NCBI RefSeq assembly: GCF_022761015.1
Contig: NZ_JAKWJQ010000009.1
Location: forward strand, 89,253 to 153,252
Reading direction: 5' to 3'
Source: Humibacter sp. RRB41
GTDB lineage: Bacteria > Actinomycetota > Actinomycetes > Actinomycetales > Microbacteriaceae
Length of the DNA stretch: 64,000 nucleotides
In this document: positions 8,421 through 16,937 of the stretch, piece by piece
How positions within the stretch are numbered: position 1 is the stretch's first letter
How the letters are laid out: each line of letters opens with the position of its first letter
Notes under the pieces: model-generated
The model's database searches: none
Told to the model about the DNA's origin: nothing
What the model saw: the letters and a program-made list of their open reading frames with translations, nothing else
Program-made: the position numbers and the translations under genes

Positions 8421-9470
8421 TCAGATCGGCAGGTTGAACAGCCGCTTCGCGTTGCCGGAGAGCACGGCCTCGCGGTCGGCATCCGACAGCTCGACCTTGT
8501 TCTGCATGAAGTCGACCCCCTGACTCATCCAGCCGTAGAACACCGGGAACGACGACCCGAACATGAAGTGGTCGGCGCCGTTGATATCGATGGCGGCCTC
8601 GACCTGCTTCGTGCCCCACGAGTGCGGGTGGGTGAGGTCGTAGAAGATGTTGTTCTCGAGGTAGCTCTTGATCTTCTCGCCGCCCGTCGGGTCGAGACGC
8701 ACCATCGACTCCTTCTTGTTGGAGGCGTGCGGCGTGAGCAGCTCCGTGTTGGCGAACCAGTTGCCGCCGAGCATCGTGTGCACGAACCTCAGATTCGGGA
8801 ATCGGTCGAACATACCGCTGAACAGCTCGCGGCCAACGGCCGTCGCCTGGTCCTGGATGCGGCCGAACTCGCGACGCAGGTTCGTGTAGTCGATGATCGA
8901 GCGCCACTCCACCGGCAGCGGCGTGTGGTGCACGATGACCGGAATCTGCTTGTCGTTGAGCACCTCGAGGTACGGGATGAACGCCTCGTCGTCGAGGTAG
9001 AGCTGCCCGTAGTGACAGGCCAGCTGCACGCCGACAGCGCCGAGTTCGTCGATGCAGCGCTCGAGCTCGGCGATGTTCTCCTTGCCGCCCCAGGGCGGAA
9101 CCGCCGCAGTCATGAACAGTCGGCCGCCCGACTCGGAGACGATCTTGGCAGCCTCGTCGTTGACGATCTTGCAGGCATCCAGCGGGAGCCATTCCTGCCA
9201 GACCGGCACCCGCATGATGCCGTAGTCGACGCCGGCGTCGTCCATGGCGGCGAGCTTCGCCTGTGCCGAGTAATCGCCCTCGACGTAGTTGAGGTTCTGG
9301 TGGCCGGCCGGCTTCTCGAGGATGAGCTGCTTCTTGCCCGACTCCATCTCGATGACCCGCGCGATCTCGCCGAATCCGCGCGGGGCAGAGTCGAGGAACG
9401 CGTTCAGGATCTTCGGGTTCGAGAACAGGTCCTCCGGCAGGTGATGGATGTTGATGTCGACGACGGTCAT
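8421..9470 (-). CDS. Amidohydrolase-2 (ACMSD/LigJ-like) family protein with altered metal ligands
   Basis: A 349-residue TIM-barrel protein of the amidohydrolase-2 family, which includes ACMSD, gamma-resorcylate and 5-carboxyvanillate decarboxylases and oxalomesaconate hydratase. Conserved landmarks are VDYGIMRVPVWQEW, the strand histidine in VIVHHTPLP, FVHTMLGGNWF, and the C-terminal GNAKRLFNL. The usual D-x-H-x-H metal motif is here DINIH (Asn7 in place of His) and the FGSDFP motif is FGSSFP (Ser307 in place of the catalytic Asp). It may therefore bind metal differently or not at all. Gene order puts it between the importer ATPase (62 nt) and DUF3500 (14 nt). Confidence 0.8.
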   Translation of the reverse strand: MTVVDINIHHLPEDLFSNPKILNAFLDSAPRGFGEIARVIEMESGKKQLILEKPAGHQNLNYVEGDYSAQAKLAAMDDAGVDYGIMRVPVWQEWLPLDACKIVNDEAAKIVSESGGRLFMTAAVPPWGGKENIAELERCIDELGAVGVQLACHYGQLYLDDEAFIPYLEVLNDKQIPVIVHHTPLPVEWRSIIDYTNLRREFGRIQDQATAVGRELFSGMFDRFPNLRFVHTMLGGNWFANTELLTPHASNKKESMVRLDPTGGEKIKSYLENNIFYDLTHPHSWGTKQVEAAIDINGADHFMFGSSFPVFYGWMSQGVDFMQNKVELSDADREAVLSGNAKRLFNLPI

Positions 9471-9532
9471 GCTGCTTCTCTCCTACTTCGTTCTTCTTCT
9501 ACGTCTGGTCGTGTTCTACGTCTGGTCTTGTT

Positions 9533-11170
9533 CTACTCAGAGCTCGGAGCAGAGCCACTGTGGCGATCCTCCTCGCCTCGGTTCTGTCGCAGCCGAACGC
9601 GGGCGCCTCCCGCGTAGATCGCGTCGACGATGTCGTCCGGCGACTGCTGACCGGTGAGCTCGCGCGCGACGCGGCCGTCCTTGAACACCAGAATGCGGTC
9701 GCAGAGCAGTGACAGCTCGTTCTCGTCGGAGCCCGCGACGATCACCGCCTGCCCGTCGGCGGCGGCTTTGCGCACGGCGGACACGATGGTGTGCCGTGCG
9801 CCGACGTCGACGGCCTGCGTCGGCTCGTGCAGCAGGAGCAGCTCCGGCGCCGTGGCGAGCCACTTGGCCAGCAGCACCTTCTGGGCATTGCCGCCGCTGA
9901 GGTTCTTCACCAGCACCTTAGGGTCTGCCGGCCGCACATCGAGGCGTTCGATCCACTCCTTCGCAAGGGTCTTCTCCGCCGACTGGGAGAAGGGCAGCAC
10001 CGCGCGGCGCGAACGGCTGGTCTGCGGAAACGCGGCGTTCTCCGCCACGCTCAGGTTGCCGGCGAGACCCGCGTGATCGCGCCCTTCCGGCACCAGGGCG
10101 ACGCCGGCCTCGATCGCGCGCGACGGTGTGAGCCCGCGCAAAGGCACCTTCACCGAGCTGAGGTTCAACTGACCGGACTGCGCAGTGGATGCCCCGCTCA
10201 GCAGATAGGGGACGTCGTCGTACCCCGATCCCGCGATGCCGGTCAGACCCAGCACCTCTCCCGGCGCCACATCGAACTCGACGTCGTCGACGCCCAGGCC
10301 GCGAAGATTCTCGACGGTCAGCGGCGCGCCCGAGCCGGCGGATGCCTGCGACACGTGCGTGCCGAGACTCACCAGCCCGCGGCCCAGCATCATCGCTGTG
10401 AGATCGCCCTCGTCCATGCCCGCCACCTCGCGACCGGACTCGACGACGCGGCCGTCCCGCAAGATCGTCACCCGGTCTGCCGCATCGACGATCTCTTCGA
10501 GACGATGGGTGATGAGCAGTATGGACGTTCCGGTGGCGACGATCTCGTCGAGGATCGTGAAGAAGTGCTCGAGCGAACGACGGCTGAGCGCTCTCGTCGA
10601 CTCGTCGAAGATGATGAGGCCGCGACCGGGCGTCGCGTCCTGCAGTGCTCGAGCGATCGCCACGGTCGCACGGTCCTCCTCCCGCAGGCTCGACACCTTC
10701 GCATCGAAGTCCACGGAACGACCGAGCCGTTCGAACACGGATGCCGCCTCGGCACGCTCGCGCTTCCAGTCGATGCGCCGCGAGATGCCGTGGCCCCTGA
10801 GCCGTCCGAGCCGGAGGTTCTCGAGCACGGTGCGGTGCTCGATCAGCCCGAGACTCTGGTGCACGACGGCGACCCCCGCGGCCCGCGACTCCTGTGGACG
10901 AACCGGCAGGCGCAGGGGCGTGCCGTCGACCGCGATGCCCGTGCCGGCATCCGGCGAGTAGAGACCGGTGAGCACCTTCGCGAGCGTCGACTTGCCCGAG
11001 CCGTTCTGGCCGATGAGTCCGTGCAGCTCGCCCGGTCGCACCTCGATGGCGACGTCGCGCAGCACCCGGTTGACACCGAACGTCATGCCGAGGCCGTCGA
11101 CGGTCAGGCGCGCCGGAAGCGCGGATGAGGTGACCGTCCGCGCTTCCGGCTGTGAGGCATCCGCGCTCAA
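9533..11170 (-). CDS. Sugar-type ABC importer, double ATP-binding protein (RbsA-like)
   Basis: A 545-residue protein with two ABC domains (about 20-265 and 275-530), the architecture of RbsA/MglA. Domain 1 has a normal Walker A (GQNGSGKST) and Walker B (LIIFDES) but a degenerate signature (LREEDRATVAIARAL). Domain 2 lacks Walker A (GIAGSGYDDV, as is usual for this family), has a good signature (LSGGNAQKVLLAKWLA), and a Walker B reading LLLLHEPT with His for Asp. One composite ATP site is thus intact and the other degenerate. It overlaps the binding-protein stop by 4 nt (ATGA). It powers import by the permease and lipoprotein upstream. Confidence 0.9.
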   Translation of the reverse strand: MSADASQPEARTVTSSALPARLTVDGLGMTFGVNRVLRDVAIEVRPGELHGLIGQNGSGKSTLAKVLTGLYSPDAGTGIAVDGTPLRLPVRPQESRAAGVAVVHQSLGLIEHRTVLENLRLGRLRGHGISRRIDWKRERAEAASVFERLGRSVDFDAKVSSLREEDRATVAIARALQDATPGRGLIIFDESTRALSRRSLEHFFTILDEIVATGTSILLITHRLEEIVDAADRVTILRDGRVVESGREVAGMDEGDLTAMMLGRGLVSLGTHVSQASAGSGAPLTVENLRGLGVDDVEFDVAPGEVLGLTGIAGSGYDDVPYLLSGASTAQSGQLNLSSVKVPLRGLTPSRAIEAGVALVPEGRDHAGLAGNLSVAENAAFPQTSRSRRAVLPFSQSAEKTLAKEWIERLDVRPADPKVLVKNLSGGNAQKVLLAKWLATAPELLLLHEPTQAVDVGARHTIVSAVRKAAADGQAVIVAGSDENELSLLCDRILVFKDGRVARELTGQQSPDDIVDAIYAGGARVRLRQNRGEEDRHSGSAPSSE

Positions 11171-12333
11171 TTCACGCCCCAGAGCGTCTTGAATCCGTCA
11201 GAGAACGAGCTGCTCGGGCCGTACCAGGCGCCGGTGTTCATCGCGTCGGCTGTGAGGGTGATGGAGCCGATGTTGTTGGCGGTGAAGAGTCGCATCGGCA
11301 CCGTATAGTCGGGGATGGTGTCGCCGCCGATGAGACGCAGCGCGGCGTCGGCGAAGATCCAGCCCTCGAACGCTCCCGACGGGCTGGCGGCCGCCGCGAC
11401 CGTGCCGGCCTTCACCGCCTGCAACTCCCCGAGCTGGGCGGCCCCGGTGGTCACCTTGATGCTGCTCCCCTTGCCTGCGGCCTGAACTCCGCCCTGCGAG
11501 GCCTGCAGGAACTGTGCGAACTGCACCTGCAGGTAGCCGACCGAGCTGTCCTTCAGCAGCGCCGAACTCGTCGAGGGGGCCACGAGCGGGAAGTTGCCCG
11601 ACGACACCTTGTTGACGGTCACCGTGCATCCTGAGCACGCGGAGAAGACCTTCTGCGCCGAGGCGAAGTAGTTCGCCGGCGACGAGCCGTCCGCCGACAC
11701 GTTGGCGAGCACATCGGCCTTGCTCTTCGAGTCGACGACGGTCCACTTGGCGAGTGCTTCGTCCATCGCGTTGCCGACGGGCCCGGTGATGGTGGCCAGC
11801 GTCTTCGAGTCGGGGTGGGCGCTCTCGGCCGCCTGGTCGGCGATGATGACGGGAACCCCCGCGGCCTGCGCAGCGGTGAATGCGTTGCCGGCGATCTCGT
11901 ACTGGATCGCGTCCGCGACGATCGCCGCCGCCTTCGCGTTGGTCGCCTGCGTCACGCACGCCGAGATCGACGTCGGGGTGCCCTGACCGTCGCACACCTG
12001 CACCTTGCCGCCCAGCGCGGCGACCGCCGCCGTGAAGGCGGTTTGGATCGTGCCGAACTCGGGAGCCTGAAGCGTGATCGGAATGTAGTAGACGGTCTTG
12101 CCCTTGAGGGCGTCCGCGTTCGTGACCTTATCCGTCGGGATCGGCCAGCTCTTCAACGGCTGTTCGAGCTTCTGCACCTGGGCGGCGAGCCCCGTGCCGG
12201 TGGTCGAGGTGCTGGTCGAGGTCGACGACGCTGTGGAGCTCGTCGCGTCGCAGCCCGCGAGAGCGAGTGCGACGAGGGCTGCGGAGCCGACGAAGGCGAG
12301 CGCACGCGCTCGTCCCACGTGGGTTCTGTTCAT
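11167..12333 (-). CDS. Sugar-type ABC importer substrate-binding lipoprotein
   Basis: A 388-residue exported lipoprotein: basic N-terminus, hydrophobic stretch, lipobox LALAGC with Cys28, then a Ser/Thr-rich linker. The mature part resembles the periplasmic-binding-protein type 1 (ribose/LacI) fold, with two alpha/beta lobes (VYYIPITLQAPEFGTIQ, AAAIVADAIQYEIAG, GVPVIIADQAAES). It binds the ligand outside the membrane and delivers it to the permease. A strong AGGAGGACC ribosome site precedes the ATG. The neighbours are aromatic-catabolism genes rather than sugar kinases, so the ligand may be a phenolic or a phenolic glycoside. Confidence 0.88.
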   Translation of the reverse strand: MNRTHVGRARALAFVGSAALVALALAGCDATSSTASSTSTSTSTTGTGLAAQVQKLEQPLKSWPIPTDKVTNADALKGKTVYYIPITLQAPEFGTIQTAFTAAVAALGGKVQVCDGQGTPTSISACVTQATNAKAAAIVADAIQYEIAGNAFTAAQAAGVPVIIADQAAESAHPDSKTLATITGPVGNAMDEALAKWTVVDSKSKADVLANVSADGSSPANYFASAQKVFSACSGCTVTVNKVSSGNFPLVAPSTSSALLKDSSVGYLQVQFAQFLQASQGGVQAAGKGSSIKVTTGAAQLGELQAVKAGTVAAAASPSGAFEGWIFADAALRLIGGDTIPDYTVPMRLFTANNIGSITLTADAMNTGAWYGPSSSFSDGFKTLWGVN

Positions 12334-12424
12334 GATGGGTCCTCCTGGTTGGCGTCTTCGGCAGTGGAAGGGTTTTCGGGTTGAGTGGGCCGGTGCTGCG
12401 ATGCCGCTCTTCGGTCAGCGGCGT

Positions 12425-13489
12425 TCATCGGGCCCTGCGATGCAGAATCGTCGTGATCGTGACGGCGACCACGAGCACGCCGCCGTAGAAGACATCGGTC
12501 ACCCACGACGTGGCGCCGAGCAGTTGGAGACCGAGCACGCCCGTGGCGAGGAAGAAGACCGCCAGCAGTGTGCCCAGAGCGTTGAATCGGCCGGGATCGA
12601 TGATCGCCGTGCCGAGGAACGTCGCCGCGAACATCGGCAGCAGGTAGGCGTTCGACACGTTCGGGTCGAAGCCGCCGGTGCCTGCCGCCGCGATCACCCC
12701 ACCGAGACCGGCGATCAGACCGGCGAAGGTGAAGGCACCGAAACGGATGCTCTGCACACGCACGCCCGCCAGGCGACTGACCTCGCGGTTCTCTCCGACG
12801 AACCGCATGTTGCGGCCGAGGGGCGTGAACCGCAACAGGTAGGCGAAGCCCAGCATCAGGATCAGGCCGAGGTAGAACGCGAGCGGCAGCCCGAGGAACT
12901 TGGCGTTCGCGATCCATTGAAAGTAGGTCGCAACGCCGCTGACCGGCTGCAGGTTCGCCGCCCACAGCGAGAGTCCGAGCAGGAACGTGCCCATGCCGAG
13001 TGTGACGACGATCGTGTTGACGCCGAGCTTGACGACCAGCCAGCCGTTCACGGCGCCCACAGCGGTGGATGCCGCGATCGCGACGATCGCCGCGATGTAC
13101 GCGTTGAGATGCAGGTTCACATTCAGCACCGAGATGAGGATCGCCGCGAGGCCGAAGTTCGATGCGACCGACATGTCGACGAACTCGCCGACGAGGATCG
13201 TGCAGAGCAGCGCCGCACAGAGGAAGACGAGCGTGGTCTGGGTCGGTCCGCCGAGGATCGACTGCAGCGCGCCGACCGTGAAGAAGCTCGACGGCTCGAG
13301 CACCGAGAACAGCACGATCAACAGCAGCCAGACGACGATGACCGCGAACCGGGTGGCGAACCAGCCGAACGATCGAGTCGCCACGCGACGTTCCTGCGCG
13401 GTCACGACGCCCGTGTACGGGTCGGGACCTGCGGGGGCGACGGTATGGGCGTCGCTACGGCGGGTCCCGGTACTGGGGGTCTGGATCAT
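12425..13489 (-). CDS. Sugar-type ABC importer permease (RbsC-like)
   Basis: A 354-residue integral membrane protein with about nine to ten hydrophobic helices, matching the branched-chain/ribose permease family. The conserved GVNTIVVTLGMGTFLLGL and FTPLGRNMRFVGENREVSRLAGVRV regions (the latter is the cytoplasmic ATPase-contact loop) are present. The ATG at 13489 is chosen; the frame opens 72 nt earlier without a good start. First gene of the operon permease - binding protein - ATPase - amidohydrolase - DUF3500, divergent from the second FAD monooxygenase. Confidence 0.88.
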   Translation of the reverse strand: MIQTPSTGTRRSDAHTVAPAGPDPYTGVVTAQERRVATRSFGWFATRFAVIVVWLLLIVLFSVLEPSSFFTVGALQSILGGPTQTTLVFLCAALLCTILVGEFVDMSVASNFGLAAILISVLNVNLHLNAYIAAIVAIAASTAVGAVNGWLVVKLGVNTIVVTLGMGTFLLGLSLWAANLQPVSGVATYFQWIANAKFLGLPLAFYLGLILMLGFAYLLRFTPLGRNMRFVGENREVSRLAGVRVQSIRFGAFTFAGLIAGLGGVIAAAGTGGFDPNVSNAYLLPMFAATFLGTAIIDPGRFNALGTLLAVFFLATGVLGLQLLGATSWVTDVFYGGVLVVAVTITTILHRRAR

Positions 13490-13816
13490 GGGGTCATGCT
13501 CCCGATCTCTCGCAACATCGCGAGTGTCGTGCAAACATCGTGTGCGAAATCCTATGCACATCTCGCATGAAATCCAACCAGCAAATCTGCATACTCCCAG
13601 CAGATTCAGGTGTTAGTCCTGATCATCGGCTGTATTTCTCGGTTTTGCCAGTCAGGCGGAAACCGACACGATGCCGTCAACCTGACTCGTTTCGCTTGAA
13701 ATCGTGTGCGATCTTCCATACGATCGCTGCCATGCCTCGCCATGGGCGCCGTCGGCATCCGATCGCACGCACGACCCGTGGCCGCAATGACGCGCACGAG
13801 AAAGCACGAGGACACC
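13490..13816. promoter_or_regulatory. Divergent promoter region with repeated ATCGTGTGCGA sites
   Basis: This 327-bp gap holds no gene. ATCGTGTGCGA occurs at 13537-13547 and 13701-13711. The first copy is part of an inverted repeat, TGTGCGAAATCCTATGCACA (13541-13560). One site faces each divergent gene, so a shared regulator (GntR or LysR type) is likely. The region is noticeably less GC-rich than the flanking genes. Confidence 0.5.
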
Positions 13817-15151
13817 ATGCCCGCTGAGCCCACATCTCACCCCGAGCCCGATATCGCCATCATCGGCGCCGGCCCCGCAGGGCTCGTCACCGCGCTGCGC
13901 CTGCACCAGCACGGCATCCGTCCCACGATCTACGAGACGGTGCCCGAGCTGAAGCCGCTCGGCGTGGGCGTCGACATCAAGACGGTCGGCACCGCGGAGC
14001 TCGAGGACCTCGGCCTGCTCGACGAGTTCCGCGCGATCTCGGTGGACGCAGAGGACTCCATCTTCTTCAACCATTACGGCCAGGAGATCTACGCCGAGAA
14101 GTGCGGCGTGCACATGGGGTACCTGCACGAGCAGCGGTTCGTGCACAGGGGCATCCTGCAGATGCTCTTCTACCGCACGGTGATCGAGCGCCTCGGAGCG
14201 CATGCCGTCAGGCTCGGCGCGGGCGTCACCGGCTACACCCAGGATGCCGACGGTGTCACGCTCGAGATCGTCGGCCGCGACGGCCGCACCGAGCACGTGC
14301 GGCACGACGCGGTGATCGCCGCTGACGGAATCAAGTCCGCGATCCGTCGCGAGATGCACCCGAACCAGGCCGAACCGCACTTCTCCGGCATCACGATGTG
14401 GCGCGGTACCACGCTGCGCGAGCCGATCCGCGGCGGCCACACCATCTGCCACATCGGCGACCCGACCATCTCGTCGATGATCGTCTACCCCATCGCCCAG
14501 AACTTCGAGGACTCGGGACTCGACCTCATCAACTGGGTCGTCGAGACCAACGGCGAGGAGACCATCGAAGACTGGAACCAGGTCGGCGACATCACCGACG
14601 TCATCCCGCTCTACGACAGCGCGAAGATCCCGTTCCTCGACGTGCAGCAGCTCATGCGCGACGCCCGCGAGGTCTACCTCTTCCCGCTCATCCGGCACGA
14701 CACGCTCGACAACTGGGTCGACGGGCGGGTCGCGCTGATGGGGGATGCCGCACACGCGATGTACCCGCGCGGCGGCAATGGCATCACGCAGGCGATGATC
14801 GACGCACGCGTCATCGTGGAGCAGCTGGTCGCGCATCCGCTCGACCCGCACGCCGCCTTCGTCGCCTACGACGCCGCTCGCCGCGTGCCGGTGAACCGCA
14901 TCGTCGAGAACATGCGCGGTGAGGGCTACGAGGTGATCCGGCGCATCGTCGCCGACCGCACGGATCACCAGCCGTTCGGCGACATCGAACAGGTGCTGCC
15001 GTTGGCCGAGGCCGACGAGATCTTCAGCAAGTACCACTCCCTCGTCGGCTCGCCGAGGCCGGGCCGCGCTGCCGGCGAGGCGACGGGATTCCGCACCGGC
15101 GACTCCCTGACCGGTGGCACGCTGACCGGTACGTCGGAGGCCGCACGATGA
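13817..15151 (+). CDS. FAD-dependent monooxygenase (second, UbiH/MhpA/PobA-like)
   Basis: A 444-residue class A flavoprotein hydroxylase. GxGxxG is at residues 14-19 (IIGAGPAGLVTALRL), the DG motif near 175 (IAADGIKSAIR) and the GD motif near 308 (LMGDAAHAMYPRGGNG). It is longer than the first monooxygenase in this window and only distantly similar. The ATG at 13817 begins just before the FAD fold; an open frame extends upstream without a convincing ribosome site. It heads a tightly packed operon (4-nt overlap with the next gene) containing an FAH hydrolase, which suggests hydroxylation leading to ring cleavage products. Confidence 0.88.
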   Translation: MPAEPTSHPEPDIAIIGAGPAGLVTALRLHQHGIRPTIYETVPELKPLGVGVDIKTVGTAELEDLGLLDEFRAISVDAEDSIFFNHYGQEIYAEKCGVHMGYLHEQRFVHRGILQMLFYRTVIERLGAHAVRLGAGVTGYTQDADGVTLEIVGRDGRTEHVRHDAVIAADGIKSAIRREMHPNQAEPHFSGITMWRGTTLREPIRGGHTICHIGDPTISSMIVYPIAQNFEDSGLDLINWVVETNGEETIEDWNQVGDITDVIPLYDSAKIPFLDVQQLMRDAREVYLFPLIRHDTLDNWVDGRVALMGDAAHAMYPRGGNGITQAMIDARVIVEQLVAHPLDPHAAFVAYDAARRVPVNRIVENMRGEGYEVIRRIVADRTDHQPFGDIEQVLPLAEADEIFSKYHSLVGSPRPGRAAGEATGFRTGDSLTGGTLTGTSEAAR

Positions 15152-15588
15152 GCCGGGTGCAGGACGCGGATGCCGCAACCCGCGCCGCGATCCTCGACGT
15201 GGAGCGTCGCCGCCAGGAGGCCCTGGTGAACGTGGACGGAGACGCTCTCGCGGCGCTCATGGACGACGAGCTCGTGCACATCCACGCGCCGGGATTGGTG
15301 CAGAACAAGGCGCAGCTGATCGAGCACCTCGTGACGCGCGGCGCCTATCGCGGCATGGAGCGCGACGAGCCGCGCATCCGGATGATCGGCGACGATGTCG
15401 CGGTCATGACCGGGCGCATCGTCAACCGGCTCGGCTCGCCCGACGGCTCGGAGCGCATCGTCGCAGGACCGGTGACCCAGGTGCTGCACCGAGATGACGG
15501 CGGCGAATGGCGCTTCGTGAGCTTCCAGATGACGCCGGACGGCGAGCAGATCTGGGGCGCGCTGCCCAGCGAGCAGGCGAACGCATGA
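15148..15588 (+). CDS. NTF2-like/DUF4440 small protein
   Basis: A 146-residue protein of the NTF2-like fold (SnoaL/DUF4440 type): an N-terminal helix with RRRQEALVNVDGDALAALMDDELVHIHAPG, then curved beta strands with GDDVAVMTGRI and WRFVSFQMTP. Such proteins can be small isomerases/dehydratases or ligand-binding accessories. It overlaps both neighbours by 4 nt, so it is translated with the monooxygenase and FAH hydrolase and probably handles an intermediate between them. Confidence 0.75.
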   Translation: MSRVQDADAATRAAILDVERRRQEALVNVDGDALAALMDDELVHIHAPGLVQNKAQLIEHLVTRGAYRGMERDEPRIRMIGDDVAVMTGRIVNRLGSPDGSERIVAGPVTQVLHRDDGGEWRFVSFQMTPDGEQIWGALPSEQANA

Positions 15589-16454
15589 AGCTCGCCCGCT
15601 TCCATCTCGGCGACGGCGTTCCGCGCGTCGGTCGCGTCGTCGATGCCGGCACCGACCACACCACGATCGTCGATCTCTCGGACGCCGTCGACGGCTCCGT
15701 GCGGGCCGTGCTGCCCCGCCTGACCGACCCGGCGTTCCGCGCGACGCTGACCACGACCGGCGCGCCGAGGCATCCGCTCGATTCGGTCACGCTCCTGCCG
15801 ACGATCGACGACCCCCAGAAGTATCTCGGCATCGGCATGAACTATCGCGAGCACGCGGAGGAGGCCAGGCTGGCCGGCATCCCGACGCCGACCAGCCAGC
15901 TCTGGTTCAACAAGCAGGTGTCGTGCATCGTCGGGCCGTACGACGACATCGTGAAGCCGACCGTGTCCGACGAGCTCGACTACGAGATCGAACTCGGCGT
16001 CGTCATCGGCACGCGATGCAAGAACGTTGCGGTGGAGGATGCCCGTGCCGTCATCGCCGGTTACCTGGTGGCGAACGACGTCTCGGTGCGTGACTGGCTG
16101 CAGAAGCGCTCGCCCACGTTTACGCTGGGCAAGTCGTTCGACACGCACGGTCCGATCGGACCGTGGATGACGACGGATGACGAGATCGAGGATCCTCTCG
16201 ACCTGCACATGCACCTGACCGTCAACGGCGAGGTGCGGCAGGACTGGCGTACCGACGACATGATCTACGACATCTACGAGCAGATCGCGTATCTGACACA
16301 GGTGATGACCCTGATGCCCGGCGACATCCTGGCGACCGGGACCCCTGCCGGCATCGGTGCGCCGACCGGGCGTTTCCTGCGTGTCGGCGACGTCGTGCGG
16401 GCCGAGATCGACGGGCTGGGCGCGATCGAGAATCGCGTCGTCTCGGAGGGCTGA
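15585..16454 (+). CDS. Fumarylacetoacetate hydrolase (FAH) family protein
   Basis: A 289-residue FAH-fold enzyme. The conserved core runs from KYLGIGMNYREHAEEA through FNKQVSCIVGP, the metal-binding DYEIELGVVIG (Glu-x-Glu), VANDVSVRDWLQK, KSFDTHGPIGPW, to the C-terminal TGTPAGIG. FAH proteins hydrolyse or decarboxylate acylpyruvates and hydrate oxopentenoates with Mg2+. In this operon it would act on a ring-cleavage or oxoacid product downstream of the monooxygenase. No ring-cleavage dioxygenase is visible in the window, so that step is missing or encoded elsewhere. Confidence 0.88.
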   Translation: MKLARFHLGDGVPRVGRVVDAGTDHTTIVDLSDAVDGSVRAVLPRLTDPAFRATLTTTGAPRHPLDSVTLLPTIDDPQKYLGIGMNYREHAEEARLAGIPTPTSQLWFNKQVSCIVGPYDDIVKPTVSDELDYEIELGVVIGTRCKNVAVEDARAVIAGYLVANDVSVRDWLQKRSPTFTLGKSFDTHGPIGPWMTTDDEIEDPLDLHMHLTVNGEVRQDWRTDDMIYDIYEQIAYLTQVMTLMPGDILATGTPAGIGAPTGRFLRVGDVVRAEIDGLGAIENRVVSEG

Positions 16455-16457
16455 CCG

Positions 16458-16856
16458 GTGGCGGGTCGAGTCAGCATCACTCTGCCGGGGTTCTCCCACG
16501 CCAATCCGATTCCGACCGCGAGCCGGATCGGCCCGTTCCTGTTCTCCGGCGTTCTGACCGGCCGCGACTCGCAGACGCGCGAGCTGCCGCCGACCCTCGG
16601 CGAGCAGTGCGCGAACCTCTTCGCTCACGTGCGCGCCCTGATGGATGCCGCAGGCGGCTCGAGTGACGACATCGTCAAGATGACGTTCTGGCTCGCCGAC
16701 TACCGCGACCGCGACGCCCTCAACCACCAGTGGCTGGCCTTGTTCCCGGATGCCTCGAGCCGCCCAGCACGCCAGGCGATGGCCGCGACCCTCGACGGCG
16801 GATGCCTGATCCAGTGCGACCTCGTCGCGATCCTCGGGCTCGCGACCGATTCATGA
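16458..16856 (+). CDS. Rid (YjgF/YER057c/UK114) family protein
   Basis: A 132-residue Rid-fold protein: NPIPTASRIGPFLFSGVLTGRD near the N-terminus, FAHVRALMDAAGGSSDDIVKMTFWLADYRDRDALN in the middle, and the conserved arginine in SSRPARQAMAATL followed by CLIQCDLVAIL. Members hydrolyse reactive enamines/imines or, in catabolic operons, deaminate intermediates. It starts with GTG 3 nt after the FAH gene. This position makes a catabolic role more likely than general RidA housekeeping. Confidence 0.82.
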   Translation: MAGRVSITLPGFSHANPIPTASRIGPFLFSGVLTGRDSQTRELPPTLGEQCANLFAHVRALMDAAGGSSDDIVKMTFWLADYRDRDALNHQWLALFPDASSRPARQAMAATLDGGCLIQCDLVAILGLATDS

Positions 16857-16937
16857 CGGGTATAGCCGCCACGACGACACTGTGAAAGGGTCGCGTCGGG
16901 CACGCCACGGCCGTCGCGCACGAGTCAAGGAGGAATC

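Noticed and set aside
9533..11170. Calling the ABC ATPase a pseudogene because of degenerate motifs
   Set aside because: The frame is intact, overlaps its neighbour for coupling, and one composite ATP site is complete. RbsA-type proteins are naturally asymmetric.
13652..15178. A 508-residue minus-strand frame opposite the second FAD monooxygenase
   Set aside because: Shadow of a well-supported flavoprotein gene; composition typical of reverse-frame translation.
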